Shown: piece after piece, positions 56,148 to 63,894 of the stretch
Layout: each line of letters opens with the position of its first letter
Numbering within the stretch: the stretch's first letter is position 1
Assembly (NCBI GenBank): GCA_004295055.1
Contig: SHNJ01000031.1
Coordinates: 1 to 64,000 of the forward strand
From: Alphaproteobacteria bacterium
GTDB taxonomy: Bacteria > Pseudomonadota > Alphaproteobacteria > SHNJ01
DNA length: 64,000 nucleotides
Reading direction: 5' to 3'
Position numbers and translations under genes: made by a program
Notes under the pieces: model-generated
What the model was told of the DNA's origin: nothing
What the model saw: the letters and a program-made list of their open reading frames with translations, nothing else
Databases searched by the model: none

Positions 56148-56801
56148 ATGACTCAAAATGAAGTAACCGAAAACAAAGAACAACTGGCCCCAGGCGCCGA
56201 AGACGAAGAAGGTCGTGGACGCGGTCGTGGCCGTGGTCGCGGTCGTGGACGCCGTACGGAAAATCGCGAACGCGAAAATAACCGTGAAGAAGATACTGGT
56301 GAAATTCAAAAGCCAGTATATATCGGCCGTGTTTCTAAAACCGTAAAAGGCGGTAAACGCTTTTCGATCGCAGCCCTGGTGGTTGTTGGTGACGGCAAAG
56401 GCCGCATCGGTTACGGCAAAGGTAAAGCAAAAGAGGTTCAAGACGCGATGCGTAAAGCGGTTGACCAAGCTCGCCGCAACATGATTCGCATTCCATTGCG
56501 CGATGGCCGCACCATTCATCATGATGTGTTCGGCAAATTCGGCGCGGGCAAAGTGCATTTGCGCACGGCGCCGGCCGGTACCGGTATTATCGCCGGCGGT
56601 CCGATGCGCGCGATGTTCGAAGCCTTGGGCGTTGCCGACTTTGTCGGTAAATCGTTGGGATCGTCGAATCCGCACAACATGGTTCGCGCGACTTTGGCGG
56701 CATTGACCCAAACCAATTCGCCACGCACCATTGCGGCGCGTCGCAACAAAAAAGTGAATGAAATTTTGCCAGGCGCCCGTAACACGGAAGCATCGGCATA
56801 A
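56148..56801 (+). CDS. rpsE: 30S ribosomal protein S5 with an N-terminal RG-rich extension
   Basis: 217 residues against 167 in E. coli. The core ([20 protein letters not shown]-type region, [60 protein letters not shown]) is complete. Before it lies a 50-residue extension: an acidic start ([20 protein letters not shown]), then six or more Arg-Gly repeats (about 22-36, [13 protein letters not shown]), and Arg/Glu-rich REREN. Such RG tracts bind RNA in other proteins. The core is fully conserved, so the extension is probably tolerated or functional at the ribosome surface. Confidence 0.97.
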   Translation: MTQNEVTENKEQLAPGAEDEEGRGRGRGRGRGRGRRTENRERENNREEDTGEIQKPVYIGRVSKTVKGGKRFSIAALVVVGDGKGRIGYGKGKAKEVQDAMRKAVDQARRNMIRIPLRDGRTIHHDVFGKFGAGKVHLRTAPAGTGIIAGGPMRAMFEALGVADFVGKSLGSSNPHNMVRATLAALTQTNSPRTIAARRNKKVNEILPGARNTEASA

Positions 56802-56818
56802 CGAGAAGGTTTTAAGTC

Positions 56819-57004
56819 ATGGCTAAGAAACAAATCAAAGTAACGCAAATCGGCAGCCCGATCGGCCGCCAGGCAATTCAAGAAAAAACCTTGATTGGTC
56901 TTGGCTTGAACAAACGTCATCGCACGCGCGTTCTTGAAGATACTCCTTCGGTGCGCGGCATGATCAACAAAGTTAAACATTTGGTGGTCGTAGAGGCTGC
57001 TTAA
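56819..57004 (+). CDS. rpmD: 50S ribosomal protein L30
   Basis: 61 residues, the small bacterial form. [40 protein letters not shown] and [15 protein letters not shown] match. AGAAGG precedes the ATG. L30 is missing in some lineages, so its presence here is a useful marker. Confidence 0.97.
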   Translation: MAKKQIKVTQIGSPIGRQAIQEKTLIGLGLNKRHRTRVLEDTPSVRGMINKVKHLVVVEAA

Positions 57005-57039
57005 TTATTCCCGTGTGGAATGGATATAAAGGTGATGTT

Positions 57040-57597
57040 ATGAGACTGAATGAAATTCGCGATAATGAAGGCTCTCACAAACGCTCTCGCCGTTTGGGCC
57101 GTGGTATCGGTTCGGGCCGGGGTAAAACTTGCGGCCGCGGTGGCAAAGGCCAGACCGCGCGTACCGGTGTTCGCCTGAAAGGCTTTGAAGGCGGTCAGAT
57201 GCCGATTCACCGCCGTTTGCCAAAACGCGGTTTCAACAATCCAAACTCGATGAATTTGGTCGAAGTTTCCTTGCGTTTGTTGCAACAAGCATTGGAAGCC
57301 GGAAGAATTTCCGCTGGGGCTTCGTTGACGGCAGAATCGCTGAAACAAGCGGGCGTAATCAACAAAACCGGTTGTGGAATTCGTTTGCTGGGCCAAGGTG
57401 CGTTGAAATCGGGCGTGAATATCGAAGTATATTCCGCAACCGCCGGCGCAAAAGCCGCCGTTGAAAAAGCTGGCGGAAAAGTAACCGAATTGCGCGCTAA
57501 ACGCGAAGAGCCAAGCAACAGCTTTGCCGCTCGCCGCGCCAAAGCAAAAGAAACCGCTGCAAAGGCTTTTGAAGCCCGCGCAAACGCGAAGAAGTAA
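57040..57597 (+). CDS. rplO: 50S ribosomal protein L15
   Basis: 185 residues from the ATG at 57040, which has AAGGTGA upstream. An in-frame GTG at 57013 gives no ribosome site. The core MRLNEIRDNEGSHKRSRRLG, GSGRGKTCGRGGKGQTARTG and FEGGQMPIHRRLPKRGFNNP is normal. The C-terminus has an Ala/Lys/Arg tail of about 40 residues (KAKETAAKAFEARANAKK), unlike E. coli (144). Next gene secY, across an inverted-repeat element. Confidence 0.95.
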   Translation: MRLNEIRDNEGSHKRSRRLGRGIGSGRGKTCGRGGKGQTARTGVRLKGFEGGQMPIHRRLPKRGFNNPNSMNLVEVSLRLLQQALEAGRISAGASLTAESLKQAGVINKTGCGIRLLGQGALKSGVNIEVYSATAGAKAAVEKAGGKVTELRAKREEPSNSFAARRAKAKETAAKAFEARANAKK

Positions 57598-57603
57598 ATT
57601 AAT

Positions 57604-57748
57604 CCCTTCCCCCTTGTGGGGAAGGGTAGATAAACTTAATCGAGCAAAGCGAGATTTAGTTTATATTGGATGGGGGTACCCCCACCCAGCTTTAACTAAG
57701 CTCACTATTGTTCGCTAAGTTAAAGCATCCCTCCCCACAGGGGGAGGG
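57604..57748. mobile_element. ORF-less inverted-repeat element between rplO and secY
   Basis: Order: left end (57604-57627, itself a hairpin of CCCTTCCCC/GGGGAAGGG), a small hairpin AAACTTAATC/GATTTAGTTT type, a central palindrome GGGGGTACCCCC (57672-57683) inside GGATGGGGG/CCCCCACCC, a second hairpin GCTTTAACT/AGTTAAAGC (57700-57725), right end (57729-57748, CCCTCCCC/GGGGAGGG). This is the plan of the DUF559 element at 18321-18814 with the gene removed and its two inner repeats joined back to back. secY follows with an AG-rich ribosome site. Confidence 0.65.
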
Positions 57749-57775
57749 CAATGTCAATAAAGAGAGAGAATTCCA

Positions 57776-59116
57776 ATGGTATCCGCCGCAGAACAATTGA
57801 CCCAAAATATGAATTTCGGCGTTCTGGCCAAAGCGACAGAACTGAAGAAACGCATTTGGTTTACCCTTGGGCTTTTGATCATTTACCGTTTGGGCACCTA
57901 TATTCCATTGCCGGGCATTGATCCGGTGATCATGGCTGATATTTTCAAGCATAATTCTGGCGGCATTCTGGGCATGTTCGATATGTTTTCGGGCGGTGCG
58001 GTCAGCCGTATGTCGATTTTCGCACTCAACATTATGCCTTATATTTCGGCGTCGATTATCGTGCAATTATTGACCGCTGTTGTGCCGTCTTTCGAAGCGA
58101 TGAAAAAAGAAGGCGAAGCGGGCCGCAAAAAAATCAATCAATATACCCGCTATGGCACCGTGGTTTTAGCCGCTGTGCAAGCTTATGGTATCGCGGTCGG
58201 TTTGGAAGGCATGACAGGTTCCGTTGGATCCGCTGTTACCGATCCAGGCATGTTTTTCCGTTTGACCACCGTAATCACTTTGACCGGCGGTACCGTGTTT
58301 TTGATGTGGATGGGCGAACAAATTACCGCGCGCGGCATTGGTAACGGATCGTCGTTGATCATTTTCGCCGGTATCGTCGCGAACTTGCCGCGGGCCTTGG
58401 CGCAGTTATTTGAATTGGGCCGCACCGGCGCGATTTCGACCGGTTTCTTGTTGTTCCTGATCGTAATGTGCGTGGCTGTAATTGCCTTTATCGTTTTCGT
58501 TGAACGCGCGATGCGCCGCATTGTGGTGCAATATCCGCGCAGACAAGTTGGCAACAGCATGACCGCCGGTGACGCCAGCTTTTTGCCGATGAAATTGAAC
58601 ACCTCTGGCGTTATTCCGCCAATTTTTGCAAGCTCGCTGTTGTTATTGCCGTTGACCTTCGCCGGCTTTGCGCATGGCGACAGCCCGGAATGGTTGCGCA
58701 CGATTGCCAGCACGATTGGCCACGGTCAGCCTGCTTATATGGGGTTGTATGCGTTGCTGATTATTTTCTTCGCGTTTTTCTATACCGCGATTATTTTCAA
58801 TCCGGCTGAAACCGCAGAAAATTTACGCAAATATGGCGGTTTCGTTCCTGGTATTCGTCCGGGCGCGACTACGGCTAATTATTTGGACTATGTGTTGACG
58901 CGCATTACGGTTTTGGGATCCTTGTATCTCGCTGGCATTTGCTTGTTGCCGGAATTTCTGATTGCCAAACATTCCTTGCCGTTTTATTTCGGCGGCACGT
59001 CGTTGTTGATCGTCGTATCGGTAACCATGGACACGGTTGCGCAAATCAACGCGCATTTGATCCAGCACCAATATGAAGGCTTGATCAAGAAAGCCAAATT
59101 GCGGGGCCGCAAGTGA
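57776..59116 (+). CDS. secY: Protein translocase subunit SecY
   Basis: 446 residues, ten transmembrane helices, the channel of the Sec translocon. LKKRIWFTLGLLIIYRLGTY (TM1), YIPLPGIDPVI, FALNIMPYISASIIVQLLTA (TM2), GNGSSLIIFAGIVANLPRAL (TM5 region), VEGRRIVVQYPRRQVGNSM-type loop with the conserved Arg-Arg (RRIVVQYPRRQ), and YVLTRITVLGSLYLAGICLL are intact. Its GTG-adk overlap shows coupling: the last four bases are shared with adk. Confidence 0.98.
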   Translation: MVSAAEQLTQNMNFGVLAKATELKKRIWFTLGLLIIYRLGTYIPLPGIDPVIMADIFKHNSGGILGMFDMFSGGAVSRMSIFALNIMPYISASIIVQLLTAVVPSFEAMKKEGEAGRKKINQYTRYGTVVLAAVQAYGIAVGLEGMTGSVGSAVTDPGMFFRLTTVITLTGGTVFLMWMGEQITARGIGNGSSLIIFAGIVANLPRALAQLFELGRTGAISTGFLLFLIVMCVAVIAFIVFVERAMRRIVVQYPRRQVGNSMTAGDASFLPMKLNTSGVIPPIFASSLLLLPLTFAGFAHGDSPEWLRTIASTIGHGQPAYMGLYALLIIFFAFFYTAIIFNPAETAENLRKYGGFVPGIRPGATTANYLDYVLTRITVLGSLYLAGICLLPEFLIAKHSLPFYFGGTSLLIVVSVTMDTVAQINAHLIQHQYEGLIKKAKLRGRK

Positions 59117-59757
59117 ACATAATTTTGCTCGGCCCGCCAGGGGCGGGCAAAGGAACGCAGGCCAGAATTTTACAGGAAAAATTTGGCCTGATTCAGATCG
59201 CCACCGGCGATATGTTGCGCGAGCATATTAAACATCACACCGATCTTGGCCAGCTAGCGCAGAATTATATGAACCACGGCCAATTGGTTCCGGATCTGGT
59301 TGTCATTCAAATGATCGAATCGCGCATCGGCGAACCGGATGCGAAAAATGGATTTATTTTGGACGGTTTTCCGCGCACGGTGGCGCAAGCCGAAGCATTG
59401 GACAAAATGCTTGGCCGCAAAAAGTTGAAATTGGATCATGTCATCGAAATGAAAGTAGATGAAGAAGAGCTGATTAAGCGTATCGCCGGACGGTATACTT
59501 GCGCTGCTTGCGGCGAAGGGTATCACGACGAGTACAAAAAGCCGGTTAAAGCCGGAATTTGCGATAAATGCGGTTTCAGCCAGTTTACCCGCCGCGAAGA
59601 CGACAAGGCCGAAACGGTTCGCAAGCGCCTAGAAGCTTTCCGTGCACAGACCGCGCCGATCCTGCCTTATTATCAGTCTAAAGGCACATTAAAAACCGTG
59701 GATGGCATGGCTGAAATAGACGATGTGCAGCATCAATTAACGGCTATTTTAAAATAG
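59113..59757 (+). CDS. adk: Adenylate kinase
   Basis: Interconverts AMP, ADP and ATP. 214 residues, the long form with a zinc-binding lid (CAACGEGYHDEYKKP...CDKCG, four Cys), unlike the zinc-free E. coli enzyme. P-loop LLGPPGAGKGTQARIL, ATGDMLREHI, LDGFPRTVAQAEAL and RREDDKAETVRKRLEAF are clear. The start is GTG at 59113, overlapping the secY stop by four bases. The following gap is unusually long before rpsM. Confidence 0.97.
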   Translation: MNIILLGPPGAGKGTQARILQEKFGLIQIATGDMLREHIKHHTDLGQLAQNYMNHGQLVPDLVVIQMIESRIGEPDAKNGFILDGFPRTVAQAEALDKMLGRKKLKLDHVIEMKVDEEELIKRIAGRYTCAACGEGYHDEYKKPVKAGICDKCGFSQFTRREDDKAETVRKRLEAFRAQTAPILPYYQSKGTLKTVDGMAEIDDVQHQLTAILK

Positions 59758-59962
59758 TTTCCTAATTGTCATCCTAGCGGATATTAATATTTTGAGTAAA
59801 TACAACCGCTGGCGAATGCATAAAAGTCGTGTGCACGCGTGGTGTAATAAAACTCTTTAACATCATTAGACATTTAAAAGCATCAACACGCTGTTCGGGC
59901 TTTGCCTGCATAAAAGAAAATAATAATGTAAGGCTACCCGGTGGCAGGTGATCGACGATATC

Positions 59963-60349
59963 CTATGCGTTTTTTCTAACGATAACTGAATCGTTTGGCC
60001 GATCATTTACAATAGCAGTAACAAAGCAACCTATATTTTCAATCCATTCTAATGACCTGTATCTGCCGGTTGGGCCATTTTCATTTTGCAATTCTTTAAA
60101 CCTTTTTGGAATCGGAGATTGCCCAAAAATTAATTTGCCATTTCCGCAAATAATCATGAATGTCGATTCAAAGCCCATGTCTCCCTGTGGGCGTTCTTCC
60201 AGAACGCAATACAGAAAAGAGTTAGGATCCAATTTCATTTCCTCAACTGGAAGAAGCTGCGCAGCAGCAGGACAGATGGAATGCGCACCGCCATACTCTT
60301 GCGATTGAGATAACAGTAATTGTGCCAATACTATTGGACTATTTCCCAT
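59963..60349 (-). CDS. Hypothetical protein between adk and rpsM
   Basis: A 128-residue ORF on the minus strand from the ATG at 60349. Only a weak ribosome site (GGAAAA) is seen. No signal peptide or membrane segment. Aromatic and charged clusters (DPNSFLYCVLEERPQGDMGF, about 41-60, and FKELQNENGPTGRYRSLEWI) give a normal protein-like composition. No family recognised. It is antisense to the ribosomal operon and lies in an 857-base gap between adk and rpsM, where few bacteria have a gene. Gaps 59758-59962 and 60350-60482 hold nothing else that I can support. Confidence 0.5.
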   Translation of the reverse strand: MGNSPIVLAQLLLSQSQEYGGAHSICPAAAQLLPVEEMKLDPNSFLYCVLEERPQGDMGFESTFMIICGNGKLIFGQSPIPKRFKELQNENGPTGRYRSLEWIENIGCFVTAIVNDRPNDSVIVRKNA

Positions 60350-60482
60350 GTTTTTCCAGTATTTTTAAAAAGGCAATTTAACACCCAAAAGGATACAAAT
60401 CAAGGCTGAATCTCCTAGTTTTGATAGTATTACCGTCAGTCATACAAAATAAAATTTCCCAATAAATCTTGTGGATAACTAG

Positions 60483-60510
60483 TTGACGGCAAGGGGAAAA
60501 TCGCTATAAT
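60483..60510 (+). promoter_or_regulatory. Strong sigma-70 promoter of the alpha operon
   Basis: TTGACG (60483-60488), a 16-base spacer and a perfect TATAAT (60505-60510). It is 105 bases before the rpsM start, so transcription of rpsM-rpsK-rpoA-rplQ can start independently of secY-adk. The 857-base gap with an antisense ORF makes an independent promoter necessary. Confidence 0.8.
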
Positions 60511-60614
60511 CCGCCGTTCCTGGGCTGGGACTGTCTGGCGCAGGGGGGATTTGTTTTGTAAAAACAACAAGTTACAATAACAAAAAAGGCAAAATATTTA
60601 AAGGAGTCAGGGGC

Positions 60615-60995
60615 ATGGCCCGTATTGCAGGTGTAAATATTCCAACCCAAAAACGCGTGGTTATCGCGCTGCGTTATATCTATGGCATTGGTCCGAAAAA
60701 CGCCGTGACGATTTGCGACAAAGTCGGCATCCCGCACACCAAGCGCGTCATGGAATTAAGTGACGAAGAAATTTTAAGAATCCGTCAAGCGATTGACGAT
60801 GGTGACGATCCCGTAGAAGGCGATTTGCGTCGTGAAGTTTCGATGAACATCAAACGCAAACAAGACATCGGATCTTATCAAGGCAAGCGTCATGCAAAAC
60901 GTCTGCCGGTCCGCGGTCAACGCACGCATACAAACGCCCGCACACGCAAAGGCAAACGTATCGCGATTGCCGGCAAGAAAATGGTAACCAAGTAA
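60615..60995 (+). CDS. rpsM: 30S ribosomal protein S13
   Basis: 126 residues, standard (118). [60 protein letters not shown] and [20 protein letters not shown] match. S13 forms inter-subunit bridges with L5. AAGGAG precedes the ATG. First gene after the TATAAT promoter. Confidence 0.98.
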   Translation: MARIAGVNIPTQKRVVIALRYIYGIGPKNAVTICDKVGIPHTKRVMELSDEEILRIRQAIDDGDDPVEGDLRREVSMNIKRKQDIGSYQGKRHAKRLPVRGQRTHTNARTRKGKRIAIAGKKMVTK

Positions 60996-61015
60996 TTTAA
61001 TATAGGCAGGATAAA

Positions 61016-61411
61016 ATGGCAGAACCAGCAACAGCCACCCGCGTTAAACGCAAAGAAAGAAAAAACATCGCCACCGCCGTGGTGCATGTTAACGCAACGT
61101 TTAACAACACCATCATCACCATCAGCGATCAACAAGGCAACACCATTGCCTGGTCTTCGTCTGGCACCAAAGGTTTCAAAGGCTCGCGTAAATCGACGCC
61201 TTACGCCGCCCAGATTGCCGCCGAAGATGCTGGCCGCAAGGCGCAAGAACATGGCGTTCGCACCGTGTCGATTTTGGTAAAAGGTCCAGGCGCTGGCCGT
61301 GAATCCGCGTTGCGCGCATTGCAATCGGTTGGTTTCGGTATTACGTCGATCAAAGACATTACGCCGATTCCGCACAATGGTTGCCGTCCGCCGAAACGCC
61401 GCCGCGTCTGA
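61016..61411 (+). CDS. rpsK: 30S ribosomal protein S11
   Basis: 131 residues, standard. [60 protein letters not shown] and [20 protein letters not shown] are intact. S11 is on the platform near the mRNA exit. CAGGAT precedes the ATG. Confidence 0.98.
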   Translation: MAEPATATRVKRKERKNIATAVVHVNATFNNTIITISDQQGNTIAWSSSGTKGFKGSRKSTPYAAQIAAEDAGRKAQEHGVRTVSILVKGPGAGRESALRALQSVGFGITSIKDITPIPHNGCRPPKRRRV

Positions 61412-61425
61412 TTTGATTTTTTGGT

Positions 61426-61504
61426 AAAGCCCGTGGGGTGGGTCTGTCGCAACCACGGGTTTTCATTGTTTAACATCGCATTTCTCGACAGACCCAGAAA
61501 TGCG
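61426..61504 (+). promoter_or_regulatory. Two hairpins with fully complementary loops upstream of rpoA
   Basis: Hairpin 1: stem 61426-61436 with 61453-61463, 11 bp (one G-U), core CCCGTGG/CCACGGG, then TTTTC. Its 16-base loop contains GGGTCTGTCG (61440-61449). Hairpin 2: CGCATTTCT (61477-61485) and AGAAATGCG (61496-61504), perfect 9 bp. Its whole 10-base loop, CGACAGACCC (61486-61495), is the exact complement of the segment in loop 1. The order supports a kissing-loop or two exclusive folds. It lies directly before the rpoA ribosome site (61514-61518). No family name is known to me. Confidence 0.7.
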
Positions 61505-61523
61505 GAGTTAGTTGGAAGTACGC

Positions 61524-62540
61524 ATGTTACAAAAAAATTGGCAAGCTTTGATTAAGCCGGATAAATTGAATATCGAGCCAGGTGTAGACCCGGCTCGCAC
61601 CGCAACCGTTGTCGCCGAACCATTAGAACGTGGTTTTGGTTTGACGATGGGCAACGCACTGCGCCGTATTTTATTGTCGTCGCTGCAAGGCGCGGCCATT
61701 ACCGCCGTTCAAATCGAAGGCGTGTTGCATGAATTCTCGGCAATCCCAGGCGTTCGCGAAGACGTTACCGATATTATTTTGAATTTGAAATCGGTTGGCT
61801 TGCGCATGTTTGGCGAAGGCCCAAAACGCATGCGTTTGTCCGGTACCGGTCCAGGCGAAATCACCGCTGGCATGATCGAAACCGGCCACGATATTGAAAT
61901 CATGAATCCGGAATTGGTTATTTGCACCTTGGATAAAGGCGCAAAAATCATGATGGAATTGACTGTGACGACTGGCAAAGGCTATGTGCCTGCCGCCGAC
62001 AGCCGCGCCGAAGACGCGCCGATCGGTTTGATTCCGATCGATGCAATCTACAGCCCGGTTCGCAAAGTATCGTACAAAGTGGAAAACACCCGCGTCGGTC
62101 AACGCACCGATTATGATAAATTGTCCATGACCCTGGAAACCAACGGCGCCGTCAGCCCTGAAGACGCTGTCGCTTATGCCGCGCGCATCATGCAAGACCA
62201 ATTGCAACTGTTCATCAATTTCGAAGAACCAACCGCCATCGTCGAAGCCGAAAAAGGCGTCGATCTGCCGTTCAACCGCAATTTGTTGCGCCGCGTGGAC
62301 GAATTGGAATTGTCGGTTCGTTCGGCCAACTGCCTGAAAAACGACAACATCGTTTACATCGGCGATTTGGTACAAAAATCGGAATCCGAATTGTTGCGCA
62401 CCCCGAATTTCGGCCGCAAATCTTTGAACGAGATCAAAGAAGTGCTTGGCCAAATGGGCTTGACCTTGGGCATGGAAATCCCAGGCTGGCCGCCAGAAAA
62501 TATTGAAGAGCTGGCGAAAAAATTAGAGGACCCATACTAA
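61524..62540 (+). CDS. rpoA: RNA polymerase alpha subunit
   Basis: 338 residues from the ATG at 61524, which has GGAAG 5 bases upstream; an in-frame TTG at 61512 would add four residues. N-terminal dimerisation domain ([58 protein letters not shown]) and C-terminal domain ([40 protein letters not shown]) are complete. Assembles RNA polymerase and contacts UP elements and activators. Preceded by the kissing-loop candidate and followed by a heptad array before rplQ. Confidence 0.98.
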   Translation: MLQKNWQALIKPDKLNIEPGVDPARTATVVAEPLERGFGLTMGNALRRILLSSLQGAAITAVQIEGVLHEFSAIPGVREDVTDIILNLKSVGLRMFGEGPKRMRLSGTGPGEITAGMIETGHDIEIMNPELVICTLDKGAKIMMELTVTTGKGYVPAADSRAEDAPIGLIPIDAIYSPVRKVSYKVENTRVGQRTDYDKLSMTLETNGAVSPEDAVAYAARIMQDQLQLFINFEEPTAIVEAEKGVDLPFNRNLLRRVDELELSVRSANCLKNDNIVYIGDLVQKSESELLRTPNFGRKSLNEIKEVLGQMGLTLGMEIPGWPPENIEELAKKLEDPY

Positions 62541-62619
62541 GGGTTTCGGGATTTGGGGTTTGGGTTTAGGGAATTTCCTGTAAACCCAATACCCAAAACC
62601 CAATACCCAAAACCCTAAA
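62541..62619. repeat. Facing arrays of 7-base repeats between rpoA and rplQ
   Basis: Left array 62541-62571: four heptads (GGGTTTC, GGGATTT, ...) plus GGG, beginning right after the rpoA stop. Right array 62585-62619: five heptads (CCCAATA, CCCAAAA, CCCAATA, ...). The spacer is 13 bases, so the two fold into one hairpin. The rplQ ribosome site (GAGG) follows directly. Confidence 0.85.
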
Positions 62620-62628
62620 GAGGCAGAC

Positions 62629-63039
62629 ATGAGACATAAACTAAAACACCGCATTTTGAACCGCACCGCGTCGCACCGCACCGCGATGTTCGAAAATATG
62701 GCGAATTCGCTGTTAAAGCATGAGCAAGTGAAAACCACTTTGCCAAAAGCAAAAGAATTGCGCCCGTTCGTCGAACGCTTGATTACGCTGGGCAAAAAAG
62801 GCGGTTTGCATAATCGCCGTCAGGCCTATGCTACGCTGCGCGATGACAACACAGTATCGAAACTGTTCGATGCTCTGGCTAAGCGTTATGGAGCCCGTAA
62901 AGGCGGTTATATCCGCATTTTAAAAGCCGGCTATCGTCATGGCGATGCGGCCCCGATGGCAGTAATTGAATTGGTTGACCGTGATGTTGCGGCCAAAGGC
63001 CAGGATTCGGGTCAAAAAACCGAAACCGCCGCGGCGTAA
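62629..63039 (+). CDS. rplQ: 50S ribosomal protein L17
   Basis: 136 residues, standard (127). [60 protein letters not shown] and [20 protein letters not shown] match. Last gene of the cluster; a terminator follows. Gene order from rpsL to rplQ has no missing member apart from rpmJ, which is often elsewhere in this class. Confidence 0.98.
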   Translation: MRHKLKHRILNRTASHRTAMFENMANSLLKHEQVKTTLPKAKELRPFVERLITLGKKGGLHNRRQAYATLRDDNTVSKLFDALAKRYGARKGGYIRILKAGYRHGDAAPMAVIELVDRDVAAKGQDSGQKTETAAA

Positions 63040-63063
63040 TAACGGTTTTAATCGTTAAGATTA

Positions 63064-63098
63064 AAGGGGCAGCCTAACTAGGCTGCCCCTTGTTTTTT
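63064..63098 (+). terminator. Rho-independent terminator of the ribosomal cluster
   Basis: AAGGGGCAGCCTA and TAGGCTGCCCCTT form a 13-bp perfect inverted repeat with a 2-base centre, followed by GTTTTTT. It starts 25 bases after the rplQ stop. Confidence 0.95.
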
Positions 63099-63135
63099 AG
63101 ACGATAACAGTCCAATTTAAGATTGGAGTTTATAT

Positions 63136-63894
63136 ATGTTGGCACAATCCAAAGGCATATTGGTCGGGCGTAAATTTACGCCATTTACGCTGGATCAAAC
63201 CGAAATCCCGCAAATGTTGCAGGACTGGTTAAGCCGCGGATTTCTTGTGCCCAAAGATGCCGCCAATATGGCGGAAATTAGTTCTATTAGCCGTGTCCTG
63301 GTACCGTATTTTATTTATAACTGCCAGATTGCGGTCGAATGGCGCGGTTATGGCGGCGATTATGTGCGCGAAACCGTGGCTGGCGCTGGCGGAACCGCCG
63401 AAGTAAAAAAAGTCGTCAATTGGGTGGAACAATCCGGTTTGGTACAGGACCAATTGCAAGAAACGCGTCTTGCCAGCAAGGATATTGACCGGCATTTGCG
63501 CCGCTTTTTCCTGAAATACGGATGGGAAGGAAAACCGGTCGGGGATTGGTCGGAAGTGGCCGCGCGCGAATTAAATGCAACGGTTATTCCCGCCGATCTG
63601 GACGCGCAGAAAATATTCACCCGTGAATTTCAGGGAAAATTATTCCGCAAAATCGAATCGGAAATTAACCGTTCTGTTCATGGCGAGGAAAAACGCGGCA
63701 TTACCTGGCGCAAATTTTTGGAATATCGTTATTTGGAACTATATGCGCCTTATTATTCGGTTTCCTATACCTATCAAGGCAAGGAATATCAGCTGACGAT
63801 CGATGCCAGCGAAACATCGCGGCAAACGGGCAAAAAACCGCGGCGATCCATTTTCTCCTTATTCCGCAAATCGAAACCGGAATCGAATGAGTAA
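63136..63894 (+). CDS. Hypothetical protein
   Basis: 252 residues without signal peptide or clear membrane segment. The mid part (VLVPYFIYNCQIAVEWRGYG, about 55-74) and the end (YRYLELYAPYYSVSYTYQGK, YQLTIDASETS) have the pattern of a family in which similar strands occur in zinc-ribbon proteins of unknown function (W/F-x-Y-x-Y-x-GK-x-Y). No zinc ribbon is present here. The C-terminus is basic and Ser-rich (KKPRRSIFSLFRKSKPESNE). Start ATG at 63136 with weak ribosome site. It overlaps the next gene by eight bases. Family assignment is tentative. Confidence 0.6.
   Translation: MLAQSKGILVGRKFTPFTLDQTEIPQMLQDWLSRGFLVPKDAANMAEISSISRVLVPYFIYNCQIAVEWRGYGGDYVRETVAGAGGTAEVKKVVNWVEQSGLVQDQLQETRLASKDIDRHLRRFFLKYGWEGKPVGDWSEVAARELNATVIPADLDAQKIFTREFQGKLFRKIESEINRSVHGEEKRGITWRKFLEYRYLELYAPYYSVSYTYQGKEYQLTIDASETSRQTGKKPRRSIFSLFRKSKPESNE

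Noticed and set aside
61671-62453. Minus-strand frame of 260 codons
   Set aside because: Opposite rpoA with no ribosome site or recognisable protein.
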